From the NCBI GenBank assembly GCA_030159075.1, contig BROG01000918.1, forward strand, positions 62,001 through 126,000: a stretch of 64,000 nt of DNA, given 5' to 3'. Below are positions 14,601 through 22,803 of this stretch, in pieces. The position numbers and the translations under genes are program-made. The DNA comes from Atrina japonica (Eukaryota > Mollusca > Bivalvia > Pterioida > Pinnidae). The notes beneath the pieces were generated by a model that was given only the letters and a program-made list of their open reading frames with translations, had not been told where the DNA came from and did not search any database. Numbering within the stretch: the first letter of the stretch is position 1; the number at the start of each line of letters is the position of its first letter.

Positions 14601-17600
14601 AAATACCTCTCTGAGTTTACATGTTACATTCTTACCGATGGCAAAATCTTTAGTCGCTGCATACTACCAGGCCAGGGTGCAATGACTTTATATCTTGGTG
14701 TCTTTATTCTGAGAAGAATAAGAATATATACTTAGAGCATCATGACATAGGAAAGGGAAATTAATACTGAAAGTTGGGCATTTAAATACATACTCAGAGC
14801 ATCATGACATTCTGTGGACCATAAAAATATATAGTTAAAGCATCATGACATAGACTTGGGAAGTGTCGACTGACAATGAAAGTTTAACCTGCACATAATG
14901 GCTTAACAAAGAGGAGTCTCTTATTTGACCCCAGATGCTAAAACAGTCTATTTCCTGAGAAGATTTTTGAAGTAGGTTCCCTAGTGGGGCCTCTTTTGCC
15001 ACACCACCCTGGATCCACCCATAGGCGGATCAGGACGAAATGAACAAACTTGGTAGAGGTTCTTAAGTACTTATTTCCTATAAAGTTTCATCAAATTCCC
15101 TTCAGCTGTTTTGGAGAAGTCGAAAATATGGAAAATCACACCCCCCCCCTTTCATTTTTGCAGTCTTTAAAAAATTCATAAAAAAATTCAAAAAATTAAA
15201 TTTCATCAAAATTCTTTCAGAAAAGCATTTATCTACCAAACCACAGGCAAAACACATAAAATCAATGCATCATAATTAATAATAGGGGAGAAAATCAAAG
15301 AAATCATACAAAAATGAATACTTACTTTTCTAAAAACACCAGCAGAGCTGTGGCTATGCCTTCAATGCACAATAAATCATACCTGGAACATAATTGGCAG
15401 TATATGTATATTTAGGTATTGTTCCCTAAATATGTGACACTGGATATACTGTAAGGGGGGATAACTTGCTGCGTTAACACGTACGTGATATATTACTACT
15501 GTAGCTGCGTTTTGTCATAATGGGGCATTATGTTATTTATGATATCGATTTTTTCTACCTCTAATGCTTGTACTTCATGAACAGTAATGAATAAGAGCTA
15601 AACGCAGGAATAAAAATTATATTCCCAGGACTCTCAGTACAGAAAAATTTTGGGAGTCCCATTGAGACACTGAAGAGTCCGCTTATTCAAAGTCATCGCC
15701 AAAATCTATTTTTATGGTTGTCCCTTCATTTATTTATTTGTTCATATCTATCAGATCTAGATTCTATCTTTCTATGTGTAGATATGTTATTTTTTTTTAA
15801 TCATCAATAATTGTATTTTTATTTTTTGTGCTATGTATTATTAAATTAGAAGTTCTATTCCATGATACTTTATTTTAAAGGGATAGGGGTGCAAAAAAAT
15901 TACAAATCTCAATCAGGTTAATAACTTGCCAATCCTATTTTCCAATTCTACCAAAAAAAATGTTGCATCAAAATTCACAAACAAAATTTTTGTTATCTAT
16001 AACATCAAAATATTTTCAAGAGACACGTCTGTTGCTGATAAACTTCTTTTCTTCGTTGATATAACATTCATCGTGATTTACTTTATCGATGTATGTGGTA
16101 AATGATATCAAACCCACATTATCTTTCTTTCTGATTTATTTAAAAGAAATTGACATTTTTATTTTGTATCTCGTTAATGCAATTTTTGTTTTAAACATTA
16201 CTTTTGATAACCGTAAAATGAGCTGTAAGTTGTAACTGAATGAAGTAATCGGCCCGATGTTCATCAGCTCTTCGTTTGACATTTCGGCGCGTTGATAGAC
16301 TTTCAGGGTTTCAAATCTAATTAAAGGATTATCAGCAATGAGTCATTGTCTATGGATGTTGATTGGGGATAAAAATTATCTGCAGGTATGCTTAATTTGG
16401 AATATTTCTTCAGCGTGAAGCTCAACAAACAATATTATAAAACAGATAAACTACATGTAGCACACTACACGTGTTTTCATAAGCGGTGGCACAGGTAACT
16501 ACCTGGGTGTTGTTTTATGACCAGTGATTACGAGGACACGCAGGTACAAGACAGGTCAATTCAATTAAGCAATCAACAAGCAATTATGGGATTGATTAAA
16601 AGGTGTAAACGTCCAGGTCAAAATTTTGAGCGTCCTGCAGGACTCGGGGTTGAAACTTTGACGCATCCCAATAAAATCTCATGCATCAAATATGCGTACC
16701 CTCGGGTCCCTGAGAGCCCTGATTCCTATATATTTTGGAAACATAAGGTCAGGTCCAGTGTGGTAAGCATATATAAATAGTAAGGTTAAATTAATCAATT
16801 GCAGTGTGTGGCAAGGGCTTTCAGTAGTCAAGCCGCACGTTAAATCACCTCTGATTGACTAATCAATTACAAGTAAATAATTGCAAAATTGGGTTTCTCA
16901 ACAAATTTTCACAAAATATATATAGGAGTATAAAAACTTTTGTTCCTGTGTACATCTCTTTTTTGTTATTGTATATCAATCTAAATACCGGTAGTAGAAA
17001 AGGAAAGATTTTTTTTTCCTGAAAAATGTCCTTTTAAGCTACTCTTTCATTCTGCAATATCAAGATATGTCAATCATATCAGGACATAGAAAATGTGAAA
17101 ATTACGACTGTGTAATGACATTCATATACAGTACTATAAATCTAGAAATGTTCGTGGGACTTTATTTTTGTGATACACAAATTCTAAATATATTCGTGAG
17201 ATGACTTTTTAAAAGATTTCGAATGCCCATTTCGTCATACTATCATCATACTTCATTATGCAATAATTTTATTTTCACGAGCAAAAGCTCTTACGAAATT
17301 ATGCGCAAATAAAATTTATTGTACTTTAAGATTTCTTTGTTCATTTGATGAAAAGATACACAATTTTGTTGTTTAGCACTGTGTCCTGGGCACTGTCAAA
17401 ATAACTGTATTTGTTTTATAGACAATGGCTCAACCTTCTAGCAAGAACTGTTTGAATATTAATCTTTTTTTTTTCAGTTGTAAGTGTATTAAAAAATCTT
17501 ACCTATTGGCACCCACTTCAATTTTCCACTGATGTTCAGCCTCCGGATTTTGTTGTTTTTCTTTCTCATCCTGTGCGTTACGAAGACAAAGTCCAATTAG

Positions 17601-20600
17601 GTGACATTTTTCATTTTATCAGAAAAGTAACGAGAAGTAAAAACAAGAGTTGTCAGAAGACAACAAAGCTCGCCTAAATGGGTGCAAATTATTACAAAAA
17701 ACCTGTTGAAATTTAAATTTATTCCATAAAAGTTTCAGATTTCTCTTGGGAGCATAAAAATAATAATTTATATGAATAACAGCCAGACCATCGTTAAAAT
17801 AAAATATCTGTTTTTGGTGTGCCACCACTAGTAGATTTGGAAGTGGTGTGGCTGCTAGGAATTTGTTTTTTTAATCTTTATTCTTTAATTTGGACAAAAT
17901 TTCAGATATTTGATACAAAAAAAAATATTGGGAAAAACTGCCTAAAAAGAACTTTTGGGTCACGGCTTTTTTTAGTGGGTCGACCAAAGCAAATCAAAAA
18001 TTTTTTGTTTAAAATTATTTTTTATTTCTGGATCCATGATGACTCTTTTTACTTACTGCTTCTTCTGGTTCAATGCCAAATTCAAAACACAAATCATCAA
18101 ACTCCTTGAAGGCTGAAATTGAAGATTGATTGATTGATTAATCTATTTCATAACAGTACTGAAGTATGATTTTATCATTATTAAGAAATTCATGTCGATA
18201 AGCCAGTGTAAGGAGATAGAAAATGAGCTGTATAGACATGTACATGTACAATCCAAAAACCTTCGTCAAAATGGAGGCGCATTTTAAGGACGATTAATCC
18301 GAACTACCTGTATTTTCAACACAACAATTAATATTGACTGAAATCGATGATGATCTAATTAAAAATAAATACAAATCAGCTAATTATTTTTGTTGTAAAA
18401 AGGCAACTTTGAAGATCTTGTTTTTCCAAAATCTACAAGTCATTTAACCTGGTTTGCTGTCTCTAAGGCCTACTCCATCGACTTCTTCATGGTAACCTGT
18501 CTATTTGTACAATGTAAGCAAGAGAAGTTAGCTCTTTATTGCAATCAAAACTAACATCTGTTACGACTCACCTCATGAAAAGATGTATAAAGATAAAACA
18601 AAGACAAATAATTCCAGACTTCATTTAAAACTAGATTCCTGAAAACTGTCTTTCCTGCCTGTTGGAGCAGATGCTATTGTATTTCTTATAGTCACACGAT
18701 GTCACATGATTGTATTAAGATTGCATGTGGTTTTCTTAACCATTTAATGTTACCAGTACGTTATGATGCAGCAATGACTAAGCTGCGCTCACTTTAAAGC
18801 ATTGCCTTAGTTCATATTACTTTATTGCTTTTTTATAATGACATGCCATATGCCGATAGAGCAAACATGTAGTCTGATACAAATGCCACCTGTGATGCAA
18901 GTGAAGCAATAATTTAGGACATGTCTAAAACTCCAATGTCAAAATCCAGTTTGTAATCACGCACACTTGCGTTTCAGAATCTCTTGTGAATTCGGATAGA
19001 CCCCAAAATGTTTTTCGGACTTCATGATTAGAATTACCCAAGATGCAATACTACACTATTGATTCATTCAGTAATTTTCTTTGACTTTCTCCATGAACAT
19101 TGTAAAAGTCATTACTTAAAAAGCAATGGCAACAAGGTACTAGACTACTTTACAAGCAAATGTTTTGCCGACTGAGTTAATGGTGACAACAGAAATGCTA
19201 ATAACGTTCTAACTATTTGACATAACAACTAAACTGTGACATGATTCTGCGGGAAAGGTGTTGCCCTAATACTGAGATCAGATATGATTCTGCGGGAAAG
19301 GTGTTGCCCTAATACAGAGATCAGATATGATTCTGCGGGAAAGGTGTTGCCCTAATACAGAGATCAGATATGATTCTGCGGGAAAGGTGTTGCCCTAATA
19401 CCGAGATCAGATATGATTCTGTGGGAAAGGTGTTGCCCTAATACCGAGATCAGATATGATTCTGAGGGAAAGGTGGTGCCCTAATACTGAGATCAGACAT
19501 GATTCTGCGGGAAAGGTGTTGCCCTAATACTGAGATCAGACATGATTCTGCGGGAAAGGTGGTGCCCTAATACTGAGATCAGATATGATTCTGCGGGAAA
19601 GGTGTTGCCCTAATACTGAGATCAGATAGACTCTTGTTGAAAGCTTTTGACAGCATGTGTAAAACAAGGAGCTGCACCTGCTTTCAAAGCAATGCCTTAG
19701 TTCATAATATGAACTAAGACATTGCCTTGAAAGCGACCATAATTTTTTTCTTTTTTTACAAATGCTGGAAAACGCATCCATCAAGATTCTATCTGATGTC
19801 ACAAGTACTAGTGTAACATTTGTCCCACAAAATGACATCACAGTTGAATTGCGATTTCAAATACATGTATAGTAAAACCTGCTATAGCGACTACCTCTAT
19901 ATAAGGATCACCTGTTTATAAAGGTCAGTTTTTTCCAGTCCCTTGACTGCATACTTCAACTAAATTGAACCTGTTTATAAGGGTCACCTGCACATAAAGG
20001 TCAATATTTTCTGGTCCCTTGGGTGGCCCCTATATACAGGTTTCACTGTAATTAGGATATAAGCCCTTCCGACAAAAATTTGATCAGTAAAAAGTCTCCA
20101 AAATATTGGATTGGAATACTTCTTGTAAAGAGTGGCTAGTGAACTGTGAAATGTCAGGTTTGACATAATCCAGTCTGGAGAATTTATTTAGGCTCTACAC
20201 TGAGTGTACTATTGATACAGGCAACTCTGTCAGGGTAATGGTAAACATCGAAATGTGCCGAAATGTATGAAATGTCGAAATCTAGTATAGAAACGTTGAA
20301 ATGAAGGGTAAAAATGTTGAAATGTTAATCATTTTAATACATTAGACACATTTATATACATCTGGAATAATATGAAGCCCAAATCAACAATTATGTTAGC
20401 ACAATCCCACCAAAAACCATCGTATATTTATGTTGTTTCAGAGTCATGCTGTCACTCAAGTGAAATTTATCTGAAATATGTCAAAATGGACAGTATTGCT
20501 ATAGAAATGGATGTAATTCTTGGTTAAAACCAATATTTAAACAGATTCCAAATGAGGTACATGTAAATATACAGAAATAATTTTAAAGTCTGTTCAACCA

Positions 20601-22245
20601 CAGAATATACATGTACATGTATGCACTCCCTAATGTGCCATGGTAAAGCTGATGAAGTCAAGAAGACTTCTCGGTTCTCTGGCAGAATTTGAATGAAAAC
20701 AAATAGTCATCTTTGTGGTTAAGATAAATATGCTGCGATTTTTACTCTACTGTTGTGAGAAGATTTTCTAAGGCACTGGTAAAGAAAGAATGTAGATTCT
20801 ATATGTGAATTTACAACAACAACAAAATCAGTAGAAATCTAATAATTGTAAAAGGTTTACTGTATGTATAGATTCAAAATCTGAGACGGATTTATACGTT
20901 ACATTTTTAAAATGAACTAAAATTCTTTAAAAATGTGTACATATATGTCTGATGTTTTCGGGAAAACTAGATTTTGGCAGGTCCACCCTCCATTTCGACC
21001 CCCCCACTATTACCCATGAACATATGGCCCTTGGCAGGCATCGCTGTCAAAGCTCATGCTGATATGGATTTAACAGAGGACGAAGCCCTCATATATGTAG
21101 AGAAGCTCATATTTTTATTCCTACTACATCTGGGGACCCGTACTACTAATCGTAAAAATTCTGTTCACATTGGTAAATTGCGCGAGGCATAAACAAAATG
21201 TTGGAATTGCAAAGTCATTCCTTCAAAGTGCATTGCAAATGATTTAATAAAGTACTGTAATAGCAAACGTTTTGCAGACTGAGACTAGGCCATAACAACT
21301 AGGGGTGTACATTGAACCCGATCACGAAACGCATCCATTATTCGGGTAATGTGAACTGCACAAAGTGATGGATACTCTGGGATAGAGTAAAATATATAGC
21401 ATAAAAACATAATGTGGCTTTTAATTCATGACTAATAAATTATACATAGATTCTATTTAAGTTTTGACACCAAGGAAACAGTCAACCACTCAATATTTTG
21501 TTTAAAACAATTAGTGAATGACCGGGACATTTAGGCCTACGTGATAAAAACCCTGAACATTAATCCCTTTGGGGATTTTGTCTTGTTGCCCCCGACAAGG
21601 GGCAACACGACAGAATCCCCAAAGGGATTAACTGAATATGTAAAACTGTTGACGAATGCTTTCGCCCTCTCCATAGGTTTACCTATGTATTATTATTTAT
21701 ATGTTACATTTTTATTACTGAATCATTCTAGGAGATCATATAAATACATATCTTAAAATACCCTACATTTCGGCACCCCAAACCTCCATTTCGATGTTTT
21801 TGTACTACATTTAGATGTTTACCATTACTGGCTCTTTCACTTCTTTATGTTACATACACACATTATCTATGATTTCACTTTATGAGTGGCCAAATCAAGC
21901 TGTGTTCTTTATTGCTGTCAACACTGTCTTTACAAGAATTTCGCTTCACTGGCTTCACATTCACAGAGTGGGTTTAAATTTGAGTGTTAAACTTCCGACA
22001 CATAACTGCACTTTCCATACAATAAATTTTGTAACTAGCAAATATCAAATTAAAGAATTCTACTTTCACCATGAAGTCAAAACAACAGTATGTTAAGGTT
22101 TTTACTATATGAATGATGCAATCTGGAATCCAGACGGTGCATCTCTGAGTGATTTGATTGTTAGTTGTACTCGATGTATCAACTTACTGTATGTCTTTCC
22201 CAAAGCCTGGAACAACTCTTCCTTGTTGACTGTTATAGTCGGCAT
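31..22245 (-). CDS. FARSB: Phenylalanine--tRNA ligase beta subunit, cytosolic (16 exons, 3' end beyond window)
   Basis: The product is the beta chain of the alpha2-beta2 cytosolic PheRS, which charges tRNA-Phe; the beta chain carries the B3/B4 editing and B5 domains. Exons, 5' to 3' on the minus strand: 22245-22188, 18112-18057, 17570-17503, 15382-15326, 14708-14636, 13248-13189, 12015-11960, 10602-10452, 9053-8945, 8352-8220, 7787-7733, 6050-5989, 4535-4429, 2816-2716, 1095-1015, 123-31. They splice in frame to 440 codons (1320 nt). I recalled the animal family as about 590 residues, so roughly 150 catalytic-like C-terminal residues are missing off the left edge. Signatures seen: start [20 protein letters not shown]3/B4 segment [31 protein letters not shown], and B5 segment [20 protein letters not shown]. 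Every junction is GT-AG except intron 13 (AT-AC). The start is fixed by the conserved N-terminus and an A at -3. Identification is by recalled family sequence; no search was run. Confidence 0.96.
533..790. repeat. Degenerate ~22-bp tandem repeat
   Basis: About eleven diverged units built on 'aatgttgaaccc' and 'atgcatc' lie in FARSB intron 15. The short reading frames across it are low-complexity by-products. Apart from this array, the intron (124-1014) shows nothing else I recognise. Confidence 0.7.
1015..1095 (-). CDS. FARSB: FARSB exon 15
   Basis: The exon encodes [20 protein letters not shown] and EVLTFAL, the start of the catalytic-like core. It has a TTGCAG acceptor and a GTACGT donor. 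Confidence 0.95.
1517..2262. repeat. 57-bp minisatellite, ~13 copies
   Basis: The unit contains 'gaatatcactagaccaacg' and 'gtgtaggtaatgttgt'. Copies are over 95% alike, differing mainly at a few C/T positions (aagttg/aagtcg, gctct/gcttt, aacgtg/aatgtg). Since 57 is a multiple of three, one minus-strand frame stays open for 242 codons as a pure 19-residue repeat. It sits inside FARSB intron 14, between exons 14 and 15, and I do not regard the frame as coding. Confidence 0.95.
2716..2816 (-). CDS. FARSB: FARSB exon 14 (begins after AC acceptor)
   Basis: The exon encodes [19 protein letters not shown] and on to KTNCVANQ, the B5 signature of PheRS beta. Its donor GTAGGT is conventional. The exit is phase 0 after codon 382. 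Confidence 0.96.
2817..4428 (-). other. FARSB: FARSB intron 13: U12-type AT-AC intron
   Basis: On the minus strand the intron opens with ATATCCTTG and closes with TTCCTTAAC (2835-2827), then ATGTTTGTAC. This gives the U12 donor consensus at 8 of 9 positions, a perfect branch-point consensus about 11 nt from the splice site, and a terminal AC. Joining G from exon 13 to AT of exon 14 restores PPTRHDVIHPC exactly as conserved in the family. There is no polypyrimidine-AG acceptor near the junction. Confidence 0.92.
3760..4140. repeat. Dispersed-repeat fragment with 'gtcaaggtcactaggtcaa' motifs and A-rich tail
   Basis: The stretch has repeated 'aaggtcaagatcactaggtc' type motifs, then 'ctggacttttgtcctggcaagc' and a run of A at 4129-4143. 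The motif string and A-tail look like a retroposed fragment of a kind common in bivalve intergenic DNA. The family is not determined. Confidence 0.4.
4429..4535 (-). CDS. FARSB: FARSB exon 13 (ends at U12-type donor)
   Basis: The exon encodes [19 protein letters not shown] and runs to VEVPPTRH in the B5 domain. It ends CAT G, immediately followed by the minor-class donor ATATCCTT (4428-4421). No canonical GT donor preserves the conserved PPTR-H-D motif. Confidence 0.95.
4896..5056. mobile_element. Foldback MITE-like element (~160 bp)
   Basis: Arms of about 55 nt are inverted copies: 'taaattcacaaa' and 'ccttggcctttatcaagtga' on the left mirror 'tcacttgataaaggccaagg' and 'tttgtgaattta' on the right. 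It lies in FARSB intron 12. Confidence 0.75.
5226..5966. repeat. 21-bp minisatellite with internal poly-A tract and higher-order units
   Basis: The unit is 'tagacacaccttcaaacact' plus one base. A composite block marked by 'ttcgaaaactgaaggcac' recurs at about 5321, 5422 and 5544 (steps of 101 and 122 = 101+21). Positions about 5610-5690 are nearly pure A. The array ends some 25 bp from the exon 12 donor, in intron 12. Confidence 0.93.
5989..6050 (-). CDS. FARSB: FARSB exon 12
   Basis: The exon encodes [20 protein letters not shown] and part of the next codon. The donor GTAAGTGTC is followed within 25 bp by a 21-bp minisatellite, one unit of which copies the donor context. Confidence 0.95.
6051..7732 (-). 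other. FARSB intron 11 with no gene; SINE-core relic
   Basis: The stretch is AT-rich. It carries a relic at about 6972-7030 ('gaacccggttacaatgt' and 'gaccttctgcaagtaa') related to the core of the SINE at 31648-31830. Nothing else is recognised. Confidence 0.5.
7733..7787 (-). CDS. FARSB: FARSB exon 11
   Basis: The exon encodes [18 protein letters not shown], with a TTTTTCAG acceptor and a GTAAG donor. The exit is phase 0 after codon 292. Confidence 0.94.
8220..8352 (-). CDS. FARSB: FARSB exon 10
   Basis: The exon contains [20 protein letters not shown] followed by [11 protein letters not shown], typical of eukaryotic PheRS beta. It has a TGTAG acceptor and a GTAAGT donor. Confidence 0.96.
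8945..9053 (-). CDS. FARSB: FARSB exon 9
   Basis: The exon encodes [19 protein letters not shown] and then [17 protein letters not shown], part of the B3/B4 region. It has a TTTCAG acceptor and a GTAAG donor and exits in phase 1. Confidence 0.96.
9132..9268. mobile_element. Foldback MITE-like element (~137 bp)
   Basis: The outer arms 'attattgacttttga' and 'tcaaaagtcaacaat' and inner arms 'tgatttatcaacccca' and 'tggggttgataaatca' are inverted copies around a short centre. It lies in FARSB intron 8. Confidence 0.75.
10452..10602 (-). CDS. FARSB: FARSB exon 8
   Basis: The exon encodes [19 protein letters not shown] and continues to QLMEIYS, one of the best conserved B3/B4 stretches. It has a TTGCAG acceptor and a GTAAGA donor. 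A 17-bp minisatellite begins about 30 bp upstream of the acceptor. Confidence 0.96.
10632..10935. repeat. 17-bp minisatellite, ~17 copies
   Basis: The unit is 'tttatacaaaggtggtc', with g/c variants. It begins about 30 bp upstream of the exon 8 acceptor. The unit resembles the interior and terminus of the inverted-repeat element at 11533-11715 ('ccttatacaaaggttc', 'ccttacacagaggtggcc'). Confidence 0.95.
11533..11715. mobile_element. Short TIR element, copy 1
   Basis: The ends are inverted copies: 'gtgaaacctgtatatagg' on the left and 'ctatagcaggttttactg' on the right, both preceded inward by 'ggccac'. A second copy in opposite orientation lies at 19870-20050. The size (about 180 bp) and lack of coding capacity fit a non-autonomous DNA transposon. 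Confidence 0.8.
11960..12015 (-). CDS. FARSB: FARSB exon 7
   Basis: The exon encodes [18 protein letters not shown] and part of an Arg codon. It has a TTCAG acceptor and a GTGAG donor. Confidence 0.95.
12262..13199. repeat. ~71-bp minisatellite abutting FARSB exon 6
   Basis: There are about thirteen units of roughly 60 or 71 bp containing 'tacaggtgtaaatacctgtc' and 'aaataaatacaaactttta'. The shorter variant lacks an 'aacaccagg' portion. The last unit runs into the exon 6 donor and final codons. Confidence 0.93.
13189..13248 (-). CDS. FARSB: FARSB exon 6
   Basis: The exon encodes [20 protein letters not shown], the RP(F/H)AVAAVLRNI core at the start of B3/B4. Its last ten bases plus the GTAAGT donor are homologous to the unit of the roughly 71-bp minisatellite that fills the following intron. 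Confidence 0.95.
13500..14600. repeat. 51-bp minisatellite, ~20 copies
   Basis: The unit contains 'ctgctacatcttaaagatac' and 'actgcaacctacaaacatta'. The 51-bp period keeps a Cys-rich minus-strand frame open for 179 codons, which I treat as non-coding. It occupies FARSB intron 5. Confidence 0.93.
14636..14708 (-). CDS. FARSB: FARSB exon 5
   Basis: The exon encodes [19 protein letters not shown] and a few more residues, with a CTCAG acceptor and a GTAAG donor. The exit is phase 0 after codon 104. A 51-bp minisatellite lies just downstream in the gene, in the following intron. Confidence 0.92.
14930..15150 (-). repeat. Dispersed repeat fragment
   Basis: The segment containing 'gaacaaacttggtagaggtt' and 'aaagtttcatcaaattccct' resembles a highly dispersed bivalve repeat that I know only by motif. 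The orientation and family are uncertain. Confidence 0.35.
15326..15382 (-). CDS. FARSB: FARSB exon 4
   Basis: The exon encodes [18 protein letters not shown] after completing the split Arg codon. It has a CCAG acceptor and a GTAAG donor. Confidence 0.94.
15383..17502 (-). other. FARSB intron 3, no gene seen
   Basis: This is an AT-rich intron. A plus-strand open frame of 87 codons at 16517-16780 shows no family resemblance and sits inside the intron. No other feature was recognised. Confidence 0.6.
17503..17570 (-). CDS. FARSB: FARSB exon 3
   Basis: The exon contains [11 protein letters not shown], corresponding to the conserved 'YKIDVPANR' segment of the family. It has a CACAG acceptor and a GTAAG donor and ends in phase 2, within the Arg codon. 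Confidence 0.93.
18057..18112 (-). CDS. FARSB: FARSB exon 2
   Basis: With the carried-over base the exon reads [19 protein letters not shown]. It has a TTTCAG-type acceptor and a GTAAG donor and leaves phase 0 after codon 38. Confidence 0.95.
19238..19628. repeat. 43-bp minisatellite, 9 copies
   Basis: The unit contains 'tgattctgcgggaaaggtgt' and 'tgccctaatactgagatcag', with copies almost identical. It lies in FARSB intron 1. Confidence 0.95.
19870..20050. mobile_element. Short TIR element, copy 2 (inverted relative to copy 1)
   Basis: It begins 'agtaaaacctgctatagcg' and ends 'ctatatacaggtttcactgt', with internal 'cccttgactgcatacttcaa' matching copy 1 at 11533-11715 on the opposite strand. 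It lies in FARSB intron 1. Confidence 0.8.
20236..21826. mobile_element. Candidate ~1.6-kb TIR element
   Basis: The left end 'gtaatggtaaacatc' is the exact inverted copy of the right end 'gatgtttaccattac'. Both are followed inward by AAATG-rich repeats ('cgaaatgtgccgaaatg' versus 'catttcggcaccccaaac'). No transposase frame is visible. It lies in FARSB intron 1. Confidence 0.4.
21560..21632. mobile_element. 72-bp near-perfect palindrome (foldback MITE)
   Basis: The arms 'taatccctttggggatttt' and 'gaatccccaaagggatta', plus inner arms 'gttgcccc' and 'ggggcaac', pair around 'cgacaa'. A diverged relative is at 22861-22948 in the neighbouring gene's first intron. Confidence 0.8.
22188..22245 (-). 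CDS. FARSB: FARSB exon 1 (start codon)
   Basis: The exon encodes [19 protein letters not shown] plus one base and ends at a GTAAGT donor (22187-22182). The ATG is at 22245-22243 with A at -3. It matches the conserved N-terminus of animal and fungal PheRS beta. Confidence 0.95.
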
Positions 22246-22718
22246 TGTTTTTCAAAGTTCTTGATTACTCTATCCTGATGTTTCTAGCACAAGAAAATCG
22301 CAGAAGTGTCCAGTGTTTATGCCACATGCACGCAAAGCCGAAACCGGTGCGATGAATTTTTTCTACCTCTTTGACAAAAGAGCTTCACTTCGGGTTGTCT
22401 CTAAAAGTGAAACTTTAAACGGCAACACATCTGCATATTTCGTTCAGAAACTGTTCTAAGATAAAATCAAATGTAAATAAAATTAATGAATCAAAATACT
22501 GGGCAAATATCATTAATTTGCTGTTATAGATATCTGCTGAGAACCTCAATGAATATTTGTTTTCGTATTTCGTATTAAACACAGAACCGGAAATTATGTT
22601 TTGTTTCGCTCAGCGTTGTTCAGAAGCTTTGAACGGTACTGTAGCTGAGGAAGATGAATCCAACACTGATGGAGACTGACGTGGATTTGACTACTCTGCT
22701 GTATTGACGCAAACAAAA
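22246..22718. promoter_or_regulatory. Divergent FARSB / PXYLP1 promoter region
   Basis: The two start codons face away from each other across 473 bp, so both 5' UTRs and transcription starts must lie here or in unseen upstream exons. The stretch has more CpG than its flanks. It contains ACCGGAAAT at 22586-22594, an ETS-type core often found in bidirectional housekeeping promoters. No TATA box is evident at a fixed distance. The function is inferred from geometry. Confidence 0.65.
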
Positions 22719-22803
22719 ATGATGAAGAAGCTAGTTTCACTTTCATTTAAACTCCTCTTGATCTGTATAGGTATACTGGCTGCCTATCTATTGTGGTTGG
22801 GAT
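22719..22803 (+). CDS. PXYLP1: PXYLP1 exon 1 (signal anchor)
   Basis: The exon encodes MMKKLVSLSFKLLLICIGIL and on to AAYLLWLG, a signal anchor. It ends in phase 1 at a GTAAGT donor. Confidence 0.88.

Noticed and set aside
16517..16780. 87-codon plus-strand frame as a gene
   Set aside because: It lies inside a FARSB intron and shows no recognisable family, no splice context and no coding signature.
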